Assembly (NCBI GenBank): GCA_036365455.1
Contig: JAWQUS010000008.1
Location: 14,429,501 to 14,493,500, forward strand
Reading direction: 5' to 3'
DNA length: 64,000 nt
Source: Macrosoma leucophasiata
Taxonomy: Eukaryota; Arthropoda; Insecta; Lepidoptera; Hedylidae
The position numbers were made by a program, and so were the translations under genes. How positions within the stretch are numbered: position 1 is the first letter of the stretch; each line of letters opens with the position of its first letter. Below, piece after piece: positions 10,404 to 21,999 of this stretch. The notes below the pieces were generated by a model. The model was not told the origin of the DNA, made no database searches, and worked only from the letters and a program-made list of their open reading frames with translations.

Positions 10404-11404
10404 GGTTCAATTCCGCGGGTCACGATCGATCGCGGCCGCGCGCGGCTATAGATGCAGTATGAAAACGTATGGAACCGATTCCACGGCTCGCGACAGACGC
10501 GCGCGGCTGACGACTGTCGCGAGCCGCGCGCGGCCTTGTTAGGTTAAGATCCAACTGCAGAATCATTTCGTTCATCCAGATATGCTGCAAACCTATTTTT
10601 TACGCATATTTATAATCTAGAGAATATATATCCACTAGGTTGGCTATCAAAAAATGGCCGCCAGTATTTATTTTGGGAAAGATTTTTTTTTGTTTTTCAA
10701 TAAAATATTGTCCACCTCATGGCAATATGTATAAAGACTGAAAAATCACGTCCTTCGTTGCGCAATTAGCCGCCCCTACGTATTATCTAAAAATTAAAAT
10801 TAGTAAATTCAAGCTATTTTTTTCTCACTATTATAGTATACAGGAGCCAAATTATTACGGCCGCAAATAAGAGATACGGGCTGTTAAAGATAAAATAATA
10901 TAATTAAAAATACTTGAAGCCAAATTTTGATAGGCAACCTAGTGGATATAATATATTCTGTAGATTATAATGTTGCGTAAAAATTATGTTTGCAGGATAT
11001 CTGGATGAACGAAATGATTCTGCAGTGGGATCTTAATCTATGTCTTGAAAATTTCGAAATTAGTCGGTGTTGTCTGTCAAAATGTCAAACATATTATATT
11101 ATATGTGCTGTGTAACTAGCCAGTGGTAAAATGGTTTCACCATAGAGGTTCGATAGGTTTGCGCCATGAAATCCATGACGTTTCTGAAAACAATATACGC
11201 GCGGCCGCGCGCGGCTCTCGACACTCATCAACTATTTGTATACTCTTTGGTCGTCAGTATAGTGATCTGTGGTCGTCGGCCGCGCGCGTCCATTGCGAGC
11301 CGCGGAATCGGTTCCATACATTTTCATATTGCATAGCCGCGCGCGGCCGATGACGTCATAGTCCGCGCGCGGCCGCAATCGATCGCGACCCGCGGAATTG
11401 CACC
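10404..11404. mobile_element. GC-rich element with terminal inverted repeats of about 130 bp, interrupted by a MITE
   Basis: The left arm (from GGTTCAATTCCGCGGGTC at 10404 to about 10540) is matched in inverse by the right arm (about 11270-11404, ending GACCCGCGGAATTGCACC). Shared blocks include GATCGATCGCGGCCGCGCGC, TATGGAACCGATTCC and CGGCTCGCGACAGACGCGCG-like sequence. The arms are packed with CpG, CGCGCG and GCGGCCGC palindromes, in sharp contrast to the AT-rich surroundings. The interior is interrupted by the MITE at 10542-11038. No target duplication is obvious and no transposase is encoded, so the superfamily is unknown. Confidence 0.75.
10542..11038. mobile_element. TA-flanked MITE (family A, copy 1), nested in the GC-rich element
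   Basis: Inverted ends of about 100 bp begin GGTTAAGATCC and contain TCATTTCGTTCATCCAGATA on the left and its complement on the right. TA dinucleotides lie at both ends (10540-10541, 11039-11040), as expected for Tc1/mariner-type insertion. Relatives are at 49318 (partial) and 61548-62031 (full). It has no coding capacity. Confidence 0.85.
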
Positions 11405-11466
11405 TTTAGAGACCTGGCGTGAAGCTACACATGGGTATATACTTTTTAGCAAAATACCCGGTAACT

Positions 11467-12195
11467 AACAATGTATGTATGTATCTTCACGCCAGGTCCC
11501 TAACGGGGTAGGCAGAGAGTGTAGAGCGCCAGATATCCCGGTTCTGACAAACCTCTCGTGCCTCGTCTACTTTCATCATTCTCTTCATACATGCACGCCG
11601 ATTCCTAAGACTTTTGATCCCACCATCAGACAGAACTCGACCTATTTGGTCATGGTAGGTCAGTCTTGGTCTTCCTGGGCCTCTGCAACCATCCACATTC
11701 GCATTGTATATCTGTTTAGTCATTCGCTCATTCGACATTCTTTCTATATGCCCGAACCATTGGAGCATGCCTTTTTTCATTTTTACACCGATACTATCAT
11801 TCACACAAAGCCTCTTTCTTACATCTTCATTACGAACGCGATCGGTGAGTGATATACCGCAGATCTTGCGCAATGATCTCATCTCGACCGCGTTCAACTT
11901 ACTTTCATGCTCTTTCCTGCATACCCAGCTCTCGCTTCCATATAAAAGCGTTGGAGTAAGTACAGCATTATGTACGGCTAGTCGCGCCCGCTGGCTGAGA
12001 TGTTTAGATTCTAGCAGCTTAACCAACGCTCCATTCACGCAATTCCCAGCAAGCACTCTTCTTTCTATGTCAGTGGTGTACCTACCATCCTCGCTAAAAG
12101 CACATCCAAGATATACAATTTCATCCACCTGTTCTAACACTGCTTCATCTACTACTACCCTTGCATTTGTTCTCTGCTCATCTAACAAAACCCGT
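11467..12195 (-). mobile_element. 5'-truncated RTE-type LINE, C-terminal reverse transcriptase region
   Basis: The minus-strand frame (stop at 11487) encodes about 233 residues: VYLGCAFSEDGRYTTDIERR, LTPTLLYGSESWVCRKEHE, VEMRSLRKICG, MLQWFGHIERM, then the conserved tail RNRRACMKRMMKVDEAR and STLSAYPVRDLA. This is the C-terminal half of the endonuclease/RT protein of insect RTE-like non-LTR elements. The RT core and endonuclease are missing. The 3' end is a (TACA)n-type microsatellite (TGTATGTATG at 11471-11480 on the plus strand), typical of this clade. This is the longest of at least six copies in the window. Confidence 0.85.
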
Positions 12196-12608
12196 AAATA
12201 CCTAATTTATACCATATTCTTCTTTCCTTCTCAATTAACCTTCCTGTATATTTACCCTTCCGCCCTTTTCTAACCCGAAATGATACTTTGTGAGTATAAT
12301 ATTAATAATAAGTAACCACACACAAGCAGTTGCTCTTTCTTATTTGTATTTTTGCATTTGAAAAGAAATGTGTGATAAAGATCCTAATTTTGGACAGTGG
12401 TGCCCTACCACTACCACACAATCCACATATCAGATAAATAAACTACGATTACCTTGCTCTGGAAATTGCCAATTTATTAAATCTTAACGAAGCTAACAAC
12501 CATTCGATAAATTTTAATATGGTTACCAATTCAATTAATTTACTTCAACTAATTGGAATGTAAATATGAAAGCTTTAATCCGAATACAATTTCGTATACT
12601 AGGCTAAA
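12196..12608. other. Presumed 5' flank of the secreted-protein gene
   Basis: AT-rich, with no ORF. The gene's start codon follows at 12609. I cannot fix a TATA box or transcription start. Confidence 0.4.
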
Positions 12609-15600
12609 ATGTTGTTAACAGCCTTAATATATTTTTCCTTATGTATAACAAAGGTGAGAAATTACATTTTATTTACTATTTCATCTAGTATACTAATAAT
12701 ATAGGTACCTAATATGTTAATTTCCAAATTAGTTCTTGGATTATTGCAGTTTTGGGACTCGTTAACTCTTACTTCAGTATTTAGTTTGTATTATTTTTTA
12801 GAACAAGGCGGCGCGTATGCATTTTAGCAATGTATCTCACGAACTTACCACACCCAAGGATGAGCTCGGTCCAATGCTACCTGATGACACATTTCAATCT
12901 TCTACTATTATAGCTGGTCTCATGCCCGATTCTTTTGGAGAAATGTTCAACTTCCTTGACGGAGATAGTTTTGGAATAGGTAATATTTCTTATAATATAT
13001 ATAAATACGACTAAATAATACAATAATAAAATTAAAATATTATTCAATGCCCTGAATAAGGCCCTGATACAAAAGATCGTTCCTACATTATTATTTATTA
13101 TTATCTCAAACCAAAAAGATTTAATTAGATATTTAATTTTGCTTATAAAGGTGAAAAAAAAAACTAAAAGAAATGCAATTTTTTAGAAACCTTACTTCGT
13201 TATATTTCCACGGAGATATGATGTTAAATTAAAAGTTTCCTTTATCACATAATAATAAGCCCAATCTGCAATATCACAGCTTCCAAATTCGTTGTAAAAA
13301 TATTTAATTACGGACACGATCCGTCTTACTTCGGGGTGTTTTTAAATTACAGGTCCTATGCATGAATTTGTATACGGTTGGCAAGCGATAGTGAATACGA
13401 TGAGTATGAAAAACAATGTGGAGGTGCGAAAACGTGCTGGATTGCAGCGATTTGCTCTTGCCGGTATCAATGGCATTACTCTGATTTCTCACATCGGAGT
13501 CACAGAGATCATGATTAATGGAACCAGGAGTTACTGCTTCGGTGGTGTGTCACGGCCTCCCGGCAGAAGAAGTGTTATTTGCAAGGTTATATAATCATAC
13601 TAGCTGTCCCGGCAAACTTCGTAACGCTCTAGAAAAAAAAAATGTTTTGAAAAATAAATGTTGGCCGATTCTCATAGATACCGGATAAGCACAAAAAATT
13701 TCATCAAAATCGGTCAAGCCGTTTCGGAGGAGTATGGCAACGAAAACTGTGACACGAGAATTTTATATATTAGACTAGCTGTCCCGACTAACTTCGTATC
13801 GCCCTAGAAAATAAAAAAAAAAATGTCCAAAAATGTTATGAAAAATATAATAGATGTTAGCCGATTCTCAAACCTACCCAATATGCTCACAAAATTTCAT
13901 GAGAATCTGTCCAGCCGTTTCGGAGGAGTATATAGGCAACGAAAACTGTGACACGAGAATTGTATATACTAGAATTATGTGTATCTAAATGAGGTTGCAG
14001 TTTTGATTTTTTTTAGAGCCAAGTAGAACTACGAGTTTACGCGGTTGAATTTTAAAAAGAATCAAGTTTTGTGTCATAATATTGAAATCATAATTTTAGG
14101 GTGCTATGTACCAAGAAGGCAGATTCAGTTGCAAAGTGCCATTCCTCAGATATCCAACTGTACTGGGATATAACTATTGCATAGACAAGTATGCGGCAGT
14201 CACTTCTCTAGATGGTACATATAAAAGTGAGTGATTAAACATATTTGTTTTTCGTTTGAATAGTCTGAGATCTCTTTAATAGTATGTCTGTATCTACACG
14301 CCAGTCCCTAATGGGGTAGGCAGAGAGTGTAGAGCGCCAGATATCCCGGTCCTGACATACCTCTTGTGCCTCGTCTACCTTCATCATTCTCTTCATACAT
14401 GCACGCCGATTCCTAAGACTTTTGACCCCACCATCAGACAGAACTCGACCTATTTGGTCATGGTAGGTCAGTCTTGGTCTTCCTGGGCCTCTGCAACCAT
14501 TCACATTCACATTGGAATTATTTACATTTTTTCTTTATTAGTAACTATTCAATAACTGTTGTTATACAATATTTATTAAAGAGAGACTTCTTGTTATTAA
14601 CTCAAAACACATGCACCTGGAAATTCACATATCAATCATACCTACATAGAAGATCGTAATCATGATAACGATAGGAAACTACTAACTGTACCTCCTGCGT
14701 GTTTTCAGTTCGTCTCTGACCTTTAGTCCATCCATATGTGCAACCAGTTCAACCACAAAAACAATAACTATGAGAAGTCGGTATGGATGGATGGACGAGT
14801 GGACAGGGTAGAATGAACGTACGGACAGATCAAGCAGCATGTATACCTCACTAGATTGGGACACATGATTCCCATAATATTATTAATTTAATTTATTTTA
14901 CTATCTAAATGCAAAGGCAAAGAACAAATTTTAATGTTATTCGTAGTTTACAAAATATATTTTTATTTTTTATTCACAGCAACTTATTGTTCCCGAGGCG
15001 AATCTATACCAAAATTCCACTATGATTACATATGCGAACGTAAAGATATTAAGATAAAACGGGTAAACTTGACCGATCCAAATGAAAGATTCAATGTACG
15101 TAATCCAGTGGTGCGAAGGGCTGAGTATTATAGAGCGCCATATGATATATTGAAAGCGTGTCCAGATTGGTAAGAACTGCTTAAATATTCGTGTATCATT
15201 GTAATTGTCAGTGCCCTGACTGGGAATAGGAGCCTGATTCTCGTAGCGTAAATAGTCGTAACTGTCGTTAGATCGCGATTCAATCCCTCCGCTGTCTTAC
15301 TTTAACCGATATGGCATCTATAAAAACAAGACAGAGAAACAATTCAATCGTGATCCGATGATAATTACGACTAATCATAACTGACTAGAAGCGCGCATGG
15401 CCCTGCGGCTGGTGTAGATCGCAAGCGATCTACTTGTTTGTGCGGAATGGGCGCCGTTGGGTGTGTGATGGGTGACCACTAGTGGCTAAAATGCGCAGTC
15501 GTCGTCGGCACTTTTAACCATCGGTCCCGGTCGCTATTGATAGATAGCAATCATTAAACCTTGTCGGAGGCCTTATGGGCAGTTTGAAAACATCCGACAG

Positions 15601-18600
15601 GGGGTTAGCCACTCATCCGTATCTCCACCAACCCGCATTGGAGCAGCGTGGTGGAGTAAGCTCCAGGCCTCCCCTCAAAAAGGGAAGAAACTCGTGCCCA
15701 GCCGTGGGCGTTTCAAGGGTTGCCTTTATTACAATTATTATAGCTAACTCCGATGATTCAGACATATGGAAAGAATTTAAAATGGGCCAATGACTAAACA
15801 GCTATACAATGCGAATGTGGATGATTGCAGAGGCCCAGGAAGATCAAGACTGACCTACCATGACCAAATAGGTCGAGTACTGTTTGATGGTGGGGTCAAA
15901 AGTCTTAAGAATCGGCGTGCGTGTAAGAAGAGAATGATGAATGTAGAAGAAGCACGGAAGGTATGTCTGGACCGGGATATCTGGCGCTCCGCACTCTCTG
16001 CCTACCCCGTAAGGGACTTGGTGTGAAGATACATAAAATTATTCACAAGTCTCTAGTTAAATTATGTTTAGAGTCCCACATAGAGTAAGGTGAATCTATT
16101 GGCTATTCTTAGAGCAGTTGATCAAACTGCAATGGCAACTGGGTAGTCTGGGTAAAAAATATATTATCACATACGCGGATTGCCGAGTCTAGGAGTTACA
16201 GCTTACCACTAGACGATAATCGAGGTACGAAAAATGAATAAAATGGTTCTATCGTGTTAAAATAATCAAACTAAAATATAGAAACATTTGTTCAGGTACG
16301 GTTGCAACCTGCGGATTTCACCAGAGAGCCTACATCAGGAAATACCAACAGGATTATTAGATGCGAATGAGACAGCTTTTGTAGGTCACGGAGGAAGATA
16401 TTGGCTTGCTTTATATTACACACAGGTATTAATTGTTAGCGATTTGCTTATTGCACTATTGTAACATATTTATATACTTCGCAGTTTATCGTTTTAATTA
16501 TGGATTTCATTTGTTTTATTTATTCGTGCTTCCGACTGTATTCATTTACATTACTACTTTTGTATTCCAGCTCTCGACGTATGCGATCTATTTCCAAGCA
16601 CACGGAGAATACCCTTGGCAGTCTAACCGGCCAGTTGTTTCTATTGATAAAGGTAGTTTTAATATCCAGGTGCGGAATAGGAGGGGGGGGGGGGGAGGAC
16701 AAAGGGGCGGTCCGCCGTAGGCCGCAGGCCTCCACAAGTTTTGCAACAGATTTTTAGAGCCCACTGAGGGAAATGATGTGGTTTTTTTCCAAATGTAAGA
16801 GTAATACGCGAGAGAGGGTAAAGACGTTTATTTTCTTTTACTCGCGCGTGTAATTATCACAGAATATAAAAAAACATAATACATTATTTTGGCTGTGATA
16901 TTATTATGTAGTTACTTACAAGGTTTTCAGATATTTATAGCGCGATCCAGCAAGGTATTTTATAATGTTAATAGTCTTTGCCAGCAAATAGTTTAAATTC
17001 GACGCCCCGGCATTTATAATGTAAATATTATACAGGGTGTAAGAAGACCAATTCCGAAGCCAAAACATGGGTGTGACACAAATCAATAATACATTTTGAA
17101 AACTTGAATTTATGAAAATAGTTTTTTAACGTTATTGTATCCAGAATCATGATTACTACTAATATCAGTTTTTTTTCGGCAGCGTTCCCTTTGCACCCTG
17201 TATAGTAGATACATTGACGTTCCTTAACAGAAATAATTATACTTACAATTACATCAATCTTCAATGAATTTCAACTAACAATTAATTATAGTAATAATGG
17301 TCCTTATTTGTGCGATGAATATAGTATCATAATCTTTAGAGAGGTTTACAGTACCCAACAAGAAATATTGGACATCGAGCCTACGTAAGAGACAACCGGG
17401 TAGTTTCGACTTTGTAGATAGTTATCTCTGCTGCACACTCAGCACACTGCCTACGTAAGCACTGATAGTCCGGTATTGGTCAAAATCTCGCTCCTACGGC
17501 CGATGTACAATATTTCTTTTTTGATTCCCCGCTAATTCATCCTGAAACTAACTAAAACTACAAATATTATTCACGACTGTGAACAGGGGTGGACGGATGC
17601 AAATCGAAGTTCTCAAGCCAAAAGTCGTAAGCTATAATACTAAATTGGTGACTTTTGATTGAAATGGGGGCTTCTATGACACAGTAATGAATGTGATCCA
17701 CCTAAATATTTTTAATTGTTCGTGCCCGGAATTCCCCGATTTCATCTAGTCCCCGTCTGCTCCCCGAGTCAACCTCCTATTCCCCTCAAGTTGGGAAATT
17801 CCCGATCGATTGGCAACACTAGTATCTACATATTACTTACATGTACAGTATCCAACAAGAAATAATGCACATCGACCTCAGGAAGAGACGTCGGCTTATT
17901 TCGGATCTGTAGAGCGTTATCTCTTTCTTACCTTACCTATTTGACGTTTGTCGACCACTTTGATCAAGTTTTGACCAATACCGGACTACAGATGCTTAAG
18001 TAGGCAGTGTGCAGCAAAGATATGATAACGCTCTTTAAATCCGAAACTAGCCGATTGTCACTTTCATAGGCTCGAAATGGGCAGTATTACTCAGCAGAAT
18101 ACTTTAGATTGTCTTACAGTTATACTCCAGTAGGTTAAATTGAATGGAACATGTACTACTCAGAGATATATTGACAGGCAAATTATAAATTTTCATTTAA
18201 ATAAAACTATTTTTACGGATTCATCTAGCGTATATTAAACTTAAATGATTTTCACTTTTCAGGTGGTATTTGGGAACAGCTTCTTAAGGCAAATATTGGC
18301 CCAGACATGAACTTGCACTATAATCTAAATGGAATATACAATAGATACCCGGGTGGGGTTGCTATGCCCGATATCATGCGGAACGATGGTCAAGTAAGAA
18401 TCAATTCAGTACTTAATTATTTTTTTTAAATTTAATTTAAATATTTTAATTTATTAAAAGGCTAACCGGTCTACTGTTGGTAGAGTGTTGAAGCTCAAGA
18501 GCGTAGGCACCACCGTTCAATCGTAGTAGCTCGTCATGGTGTTTTGGTTAGATGTTAATATATGGCTCCAAATTATTGTCACATCGGCAAAGCAATGATT

Positions 18601-19475
18601 TTTGTGTAAATTGTGCCTATAGCCTGGATTTACCATCCCTATGAACTGTATGTAAATATTATTATTAAAATCAAAAATAAATATAGGCTTTGTATTATTT
18701 CGCAACAGGATGGACGAAATCTGCGAAACCGGAAGTCTGAGATAAAATGGATAGTAAAACATTGACTAGGTACCTTGTCATGGCGGGGAGACTTAGTAGC
18801 CGGTTGTTGTCCCCCGGCGAAGCTAAGAGAAACTCAGCGAAAGAGCGGCGTTTGCCACTCACGCTGTGATGAGGAGACGACTGGTAGAGAGGTGTACGGG
18901 GATGTCGTTGACCCTTCACCCTATCCCCAGCCACCTAACGGTGGGTCCGCCGTCTGATAAGGATGTGGTGGAGACGCGGGGAGGCTGAAGGTCGAACTCC
19001 TAAGACGCTCCCGATTCCTCGAGGCCAAACTTTGTGTCCAAACCCCTCCACCCGGGCGTCTTGGGACGCCTGGTGTTGTGAGTGGTCTGAGCATGCGGTG
19101 GACTAGGGGATGTCCATCGCTAGAATGAAGAAAGGTGGGTGCCCATGAGGGTTTATCCGCGAAAAAAGGTACATTTATTTAGTTTAGTTTCATGTTCATG
19201 AAATATTAAATAACATGATTACATTTTATTAACAGGTGCAGCCGGCGAACTTTAGAACCGAAACTAGAGAAGGTGCTCCGGAAGAAATTCTCATAGGAAA
19301 TACACGTTTAGCAGACGGTTCTGGTTAGTATTAAAATTTAATTAAATTTGAATATTTCCGATTAAAAGGAAAAATTAAACGATTGCTTTTAATTACAGGA
19401 GGAGACACAGGTGGATACAATTTCATTCATGATTCACAAGCTCAAGGAAATTTTGAACACGGAAAAAATTTATAA
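12609..19475 (+). CDS. Ten-exon gene for a 426-residue secreted, cysteine-containing protein of unknown family
   Basis: I assembled the exons from splice sites and phase: 12609-12653, 12802-12979, 13353-13585, 14100-14226, 14980-15169, 16296-16425, 16571-16652, 18263-18393, 19236-19323, 19399-19475. They total 1281 nt (427 codons with the TAA), and every junction is GT/AG and in phase. Exon 1 encodes MLLTALIYFSLCITK, a short signal peptide. The mature part has eight cysteines (YCFGG, VICK, FSCK, NYCID, TYCSR, YICER, KACPDW, YGCN), all within exons 3-6, and four N-glycosylation sequons (NVS, NGT, NLT, NET). The tail is Gly/Asn-rich and ends HGKNL. No transmembrane segment follows the signal. 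I do not recognise the family; an extracellular or secretory role is inferred. An AATAAA lies at 19539-19544. An alternative start at 12817 would drop the signal peptide. Confidence 0.85.
13600..13974. repeat. Two tandem LINE/SINE 3'-end copies in intron 3 of the secreted-protein gene
   Basis: Copy 1 (about 13600-13774) starts ACTAGCTGTCCCGGCAAACT. Copy 2 (about 13775-13974) starts CTAGCTGTCCCGACTAACTT. Both contain GCCGTTTCGGAGGAGTAT and end ACTGTGACACGAGAATT. This is a familiar lepidopteran retroposon tail. Related pieces are at 19659 and 62931. Confidence 0.75.
14276..14515 (-). mobile_element. RTE-type LINE 3'-end fragment (intron 4)
   Basis: The minus-strand frame repeats the C-terminal block of the 11.5-kb copy (RGPGRPRLTYHDQIGRV through STLSAYPIRDW). 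Near its end it lacks one base, so the stop is lost. It is a 5'-truncated dead copy. Confidence 0.85.
15389..15740 (+). mobile_element. SINE-like retroposon (family F, copy 1) in intron 5
   Basis: It begins GAAGCGCGCATGGCCCTGCG and ends near CTCGTGCCCAGCCGTGGGCG. Shared internal blocks with 52493-52850 include CTTGTCGGAGGCCTTATGGG and GGAGCAGCGTGGTGGAGTAA. It is non-coding. The tail region resembles lepidopteran LINE 3' ends. Confidence 0.7.
15780..16035 (+). mobile_element. RTE-type LINE 3'-end fragment (intron 5)
   Basis: The plus-strand frame MTKQLYNANVDDCRGPGRSR ... ALSAYPVRDLV is homologous to the C-terminus of the 11.5-kb copy. It starts abruptly, as 5'-truncated LINEs do, and ends GTGTGAAGATACATAAAA. 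Confidence 0.85.
16680..16800. repeat. Poly-G run and GC-rich repeat fragment in intron 7
   Basis: A run of about 14 G begins near 16682. It is followed by the GC-rich GGGGCGGTCCGCCGTAGGCC, then AT-rich sequence. Probably the edge of a retroposon; family unknown. It lies about 30 bp after exon 7. Confidence 0.5.
17359..17520. mobile_element. Small TIR element (MITE), copy 1, in intron 7
   Basis: Left end AAGAAATATTGGACATCGAG is matched in inverse by CCGATGTACAATATTTCTTT at the right. An internal CCGGTATTGGTCAAAA recurs, inverted, in the neighbouring element at 17857-18088. Non-coding. Confidence 0.6.
17857..18088. mobile_element. Small TIR element (MITE), copy 2, in intron 7
   Basis: It begins AAGAAATAATGCACATCGAC and ends CATAGGCTCGAAATGGGCAG, a degenerate inverted match. 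The interior TTTTGACCAATACCGG is the complement of a block in copy 1, so the two share a core in opposite orientations. Confidence 0.5.
18194..18252. repeat. Penelope-like terminal fragment directly before the exon 8 acceptor
   Basis: About 55 bp (AATAAAACTATTTTTACGGA ... TTAAATGATTTT) closely match the left end of the Penelope-like element at 55201-55260. Exon 8 begins at 18263, so only CACTTTTCAG separates the fragment from the exon. Confidence 0.75.
18779..19170. repeat. GC-rich insertion, probable retroposon fragment, in intron 8
   Basis: About 390 bp of much higher GC content than its surroundings, starting CATGGCGGGGAGACTTAGTA and ending near GGGTTTATCCGCGAAAAAAG. The short A run at its right end suggests a plus-strand retroposon tail. 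ORFs within it are short and overlap on both strands, so I do not call a gene. Confidence 0.45.
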
Positions 19476-19538
19476 TCATGTTCACAAACAAATTAACACC
19501 GAGTGAACATATTAAGATATTATTATGATTATTTATAC

Positions 19539-19544
19539 AATAAA
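19539..19544 (+). promoter_or_regulatory. Polyadenylation signal of the secreted-protein gene
   Basis: AATAAA, 64 nt after the TAA stop, in an AT-rich 3' flank with a T-rich stretch just beyond. Position and spacing fit a standard poly(A) signal. Confidence 0.65.
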
Positions 19545-19658
19545 TCTACAACAACTTTTTTTTTTACATTTTAATACCCTCATACCTCTCCTCTCAACTA
19601 TTACCTTACAAAGTGAGCATATCATTTTTTGACTATGAGAATGGATCTCTGTGTAAAA

Positions 19659-19885
19659 CTAGCTGACCTGGCAAACTTCATATTACCTCAGAATGAAATA
19701 ATGTGTCGAAGGTTTGATGGATACGGAGTATTTGTATGGGAAAATAAAATTGTGGTTTTTACTATTTCCCTTCAATTTCTTCATATTTTCTTACCATTTA
19801 AACTTATGGACTTCCAAAAATCATTCAAAACTAAAATTAGCCTAATCGGTCCTGCCGTTCTTGAGTTTTAGCGAGACTAACCTCT
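19659..19885 (+). repeat. LINE 3'-end fragment
   Basis: It begins CTAGCTGACCTGGCAAACTT and ends GCCGTTCTTGAGTTTTAGCG, the same architecture as the tandem pair in intron 3. The ORF across it is a by-product. Confidence 0.65.
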
Positions 19886-19889
19886 CGTG

Positions 19890-21990
19890 CCTCATCTACG
19901 TCTCTTTGCCTAGTCAGTATTGCTATCTCTTTTCACCGCAAGGTGTATTGTAATTCGTATTTTATAAAAATTTATTTGTTATTGCTTTATACGCATTATT
20001 ATATTCCTTCTATATATTAATAGTAGGACTCACCTTATTTTAATGGCGTTCTACGGTACTTGGTACGCATTTGGTACGCTGCTAGTTGTCTTGTCTCGTT
20101 TTCGGTTGTCAACACTGATTGTCTTGTCGCTTCAGGTTGTGAACACTGGATGTCGCTAGTATCTGAGTGGCGGTGTCTGACATATTCCTTTGTGCAATAT
20201 TCTCAGGTCGTTCATGTAAAATCCCGTTATTTCACTTTCTTAATTCATCTAACAAAGGCATTAACTATTCGCGACGGTGGTTTGCTTTTGGGACGAGTTC
20301 GATTGAATGGTGGGCCAGATTTGACTTGTTTTGTGACACTACTCGGTTCCACTATTGTGATCGCTTAGTATCGATTTTAACCTTCTTGTGCAACGTATTG
20401 TTTTTATGCAGTTTATTTATTAGTGTGGTCGGGTGACTGGCATCCCAGCAGCAAGATATTCGTGTCGGAGGCCAAACCAAGGTACGTCGCAGGGGTCAAA
20501 AGAGTAGGCTCCATTGTGAGTCAGGGTTTACGAAACTAGTTTACAGGTTCAGTATTCCTAATCTATTAATATCCTATCGTAATTTTATCTACAATTAGAG
20601 TGCTCTTGCTCACGGCAGGTCAGTACAGTTGATAGGGATCAGATTGATTTGCCTATTTTTGTACATGATTCACCAGCTTGCTGTCAATCTAATGGTGAAC
20701 ATTGAGTGGTTTTCAGTACATGAGACTTGAATGTCATGGCAAGTCTGGTTTCATATGTACACTTCACTCCTTTCATTTATATTTTGTTATTGCAGCTAGG
20801 AATATATTTTATAAACATACTTACCAAAATAATACATGCATGTGTATTTTCATAATCTGTACACTATTTAAAAAAAGTTTATCAGTTCCTGCAGTTAAAG
20901 TGTGAGCAAAGATATAAGTTCCACATTAGGCTCGCACCTTGTACATTATATCAAAAGATAGTGAAAAATACTTAGAATCATGGAAAAATACTCAAAAAAT
21001 TATTTGAAGCATTGTTTTTTAGTTGTAAATATTTATTTTAAGTAATTTTTGTATAACAACAATATGTCACCTTATTGCTACTCTGATATTCTTGTTTTTG
21101 AAATATACTTACAACAGTTAACTGAAAGTATAATAAATGATTTGAATAGCTGAAAATTATTTAATATTATGCTTCTTCTCTCAATATAGCATACAAGGCG
21201 GGCCCAAACTCCATGCATTTTAGAACCTCTCCTTTATAGAGTATTTGGGCAAATTATTACAGTCCCTGGCATTGTTCTGGTGAAATACTTACAATTCATT
21301 AAAAGCATTTACCTCATATGATAGATGTTGAACAATGATTCTAAATGGATATACCAGCATGTCACAATATGTCAATTTGAACCGAGTTTGTTTCAAATTG
21401 ATTTAGTATTGATGCCTATAATAGTTTATTTAATATTTAAATGAAGTGCGTAATTGTTCCACCAGCTCAGAGAGGTGGGTATGAGATACCCAAACCTGAT
21501 GTATTTTTTAAAATATGATTGTAGTCATAATGAGCATTTTAAAAAAATGTAATATTAATAGGATCCATTCAACAAGGTAATAAATTAAAATCTTCTGTAA
21601 GTACAAAAACTTTTATCTAATATTAAAAAAACTATATTTTAAATAGTCTTTGAAAATAATACAACTTTCAGTAGTTTAATTACTTTTCCCAAAAAAATCT
21701 GACAAAATTCCAATTTCTTGCGTAAATCAACATTATCTTCTAATAATTATAGCTGAAAAGGCACTGAAAAGTGTTATGAGATCATGGGACATATTGCTCA
21801 ACATACACCTACAAATCAGTACAATCTCTGCACACAAAATTCAGTCAGGAGCCACCGGAACTAGTTCTGGAGCAGTTTTCTAGCAATCCTTGAACCCGAC
21901 GTTATTTTTTTTTTCATAAGACACCTTGATTAATCTAGAAATAAATAAAAAATACTATAAATAATAATAACTCGTAAAATCGTCAACCCA
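19890..21990. other. Intergenic stretch, no gene supported
   Basis: AT-rich. ORFs at 20060-20368, 20167-20436 and 20702-20905 overlap in different frames and have no recognisable domains or signals. I see no full repeat. Confidence 0.4.
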
Positions 21991-21999
21991 AATATATGA

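Noticed and set aside
11704..12273. 189-residue plus-strand ORF
   Set aside because: It is antisense to the RTE LINE reverse-transcriptase frame, which has clear family motifs.
16433..16720. 95-residue ORF and two overlapping ORFs on both strands
   Set aside because: They run through intron 6, exon 7 and a poly-G repeat; only the exon 7 part in its own frame is coding.
20060..20436. Two overlapping plus-strand ORFs
   Set aside because: Different frames over the same bases, low-complexity composition, no motif; chance ORFs.
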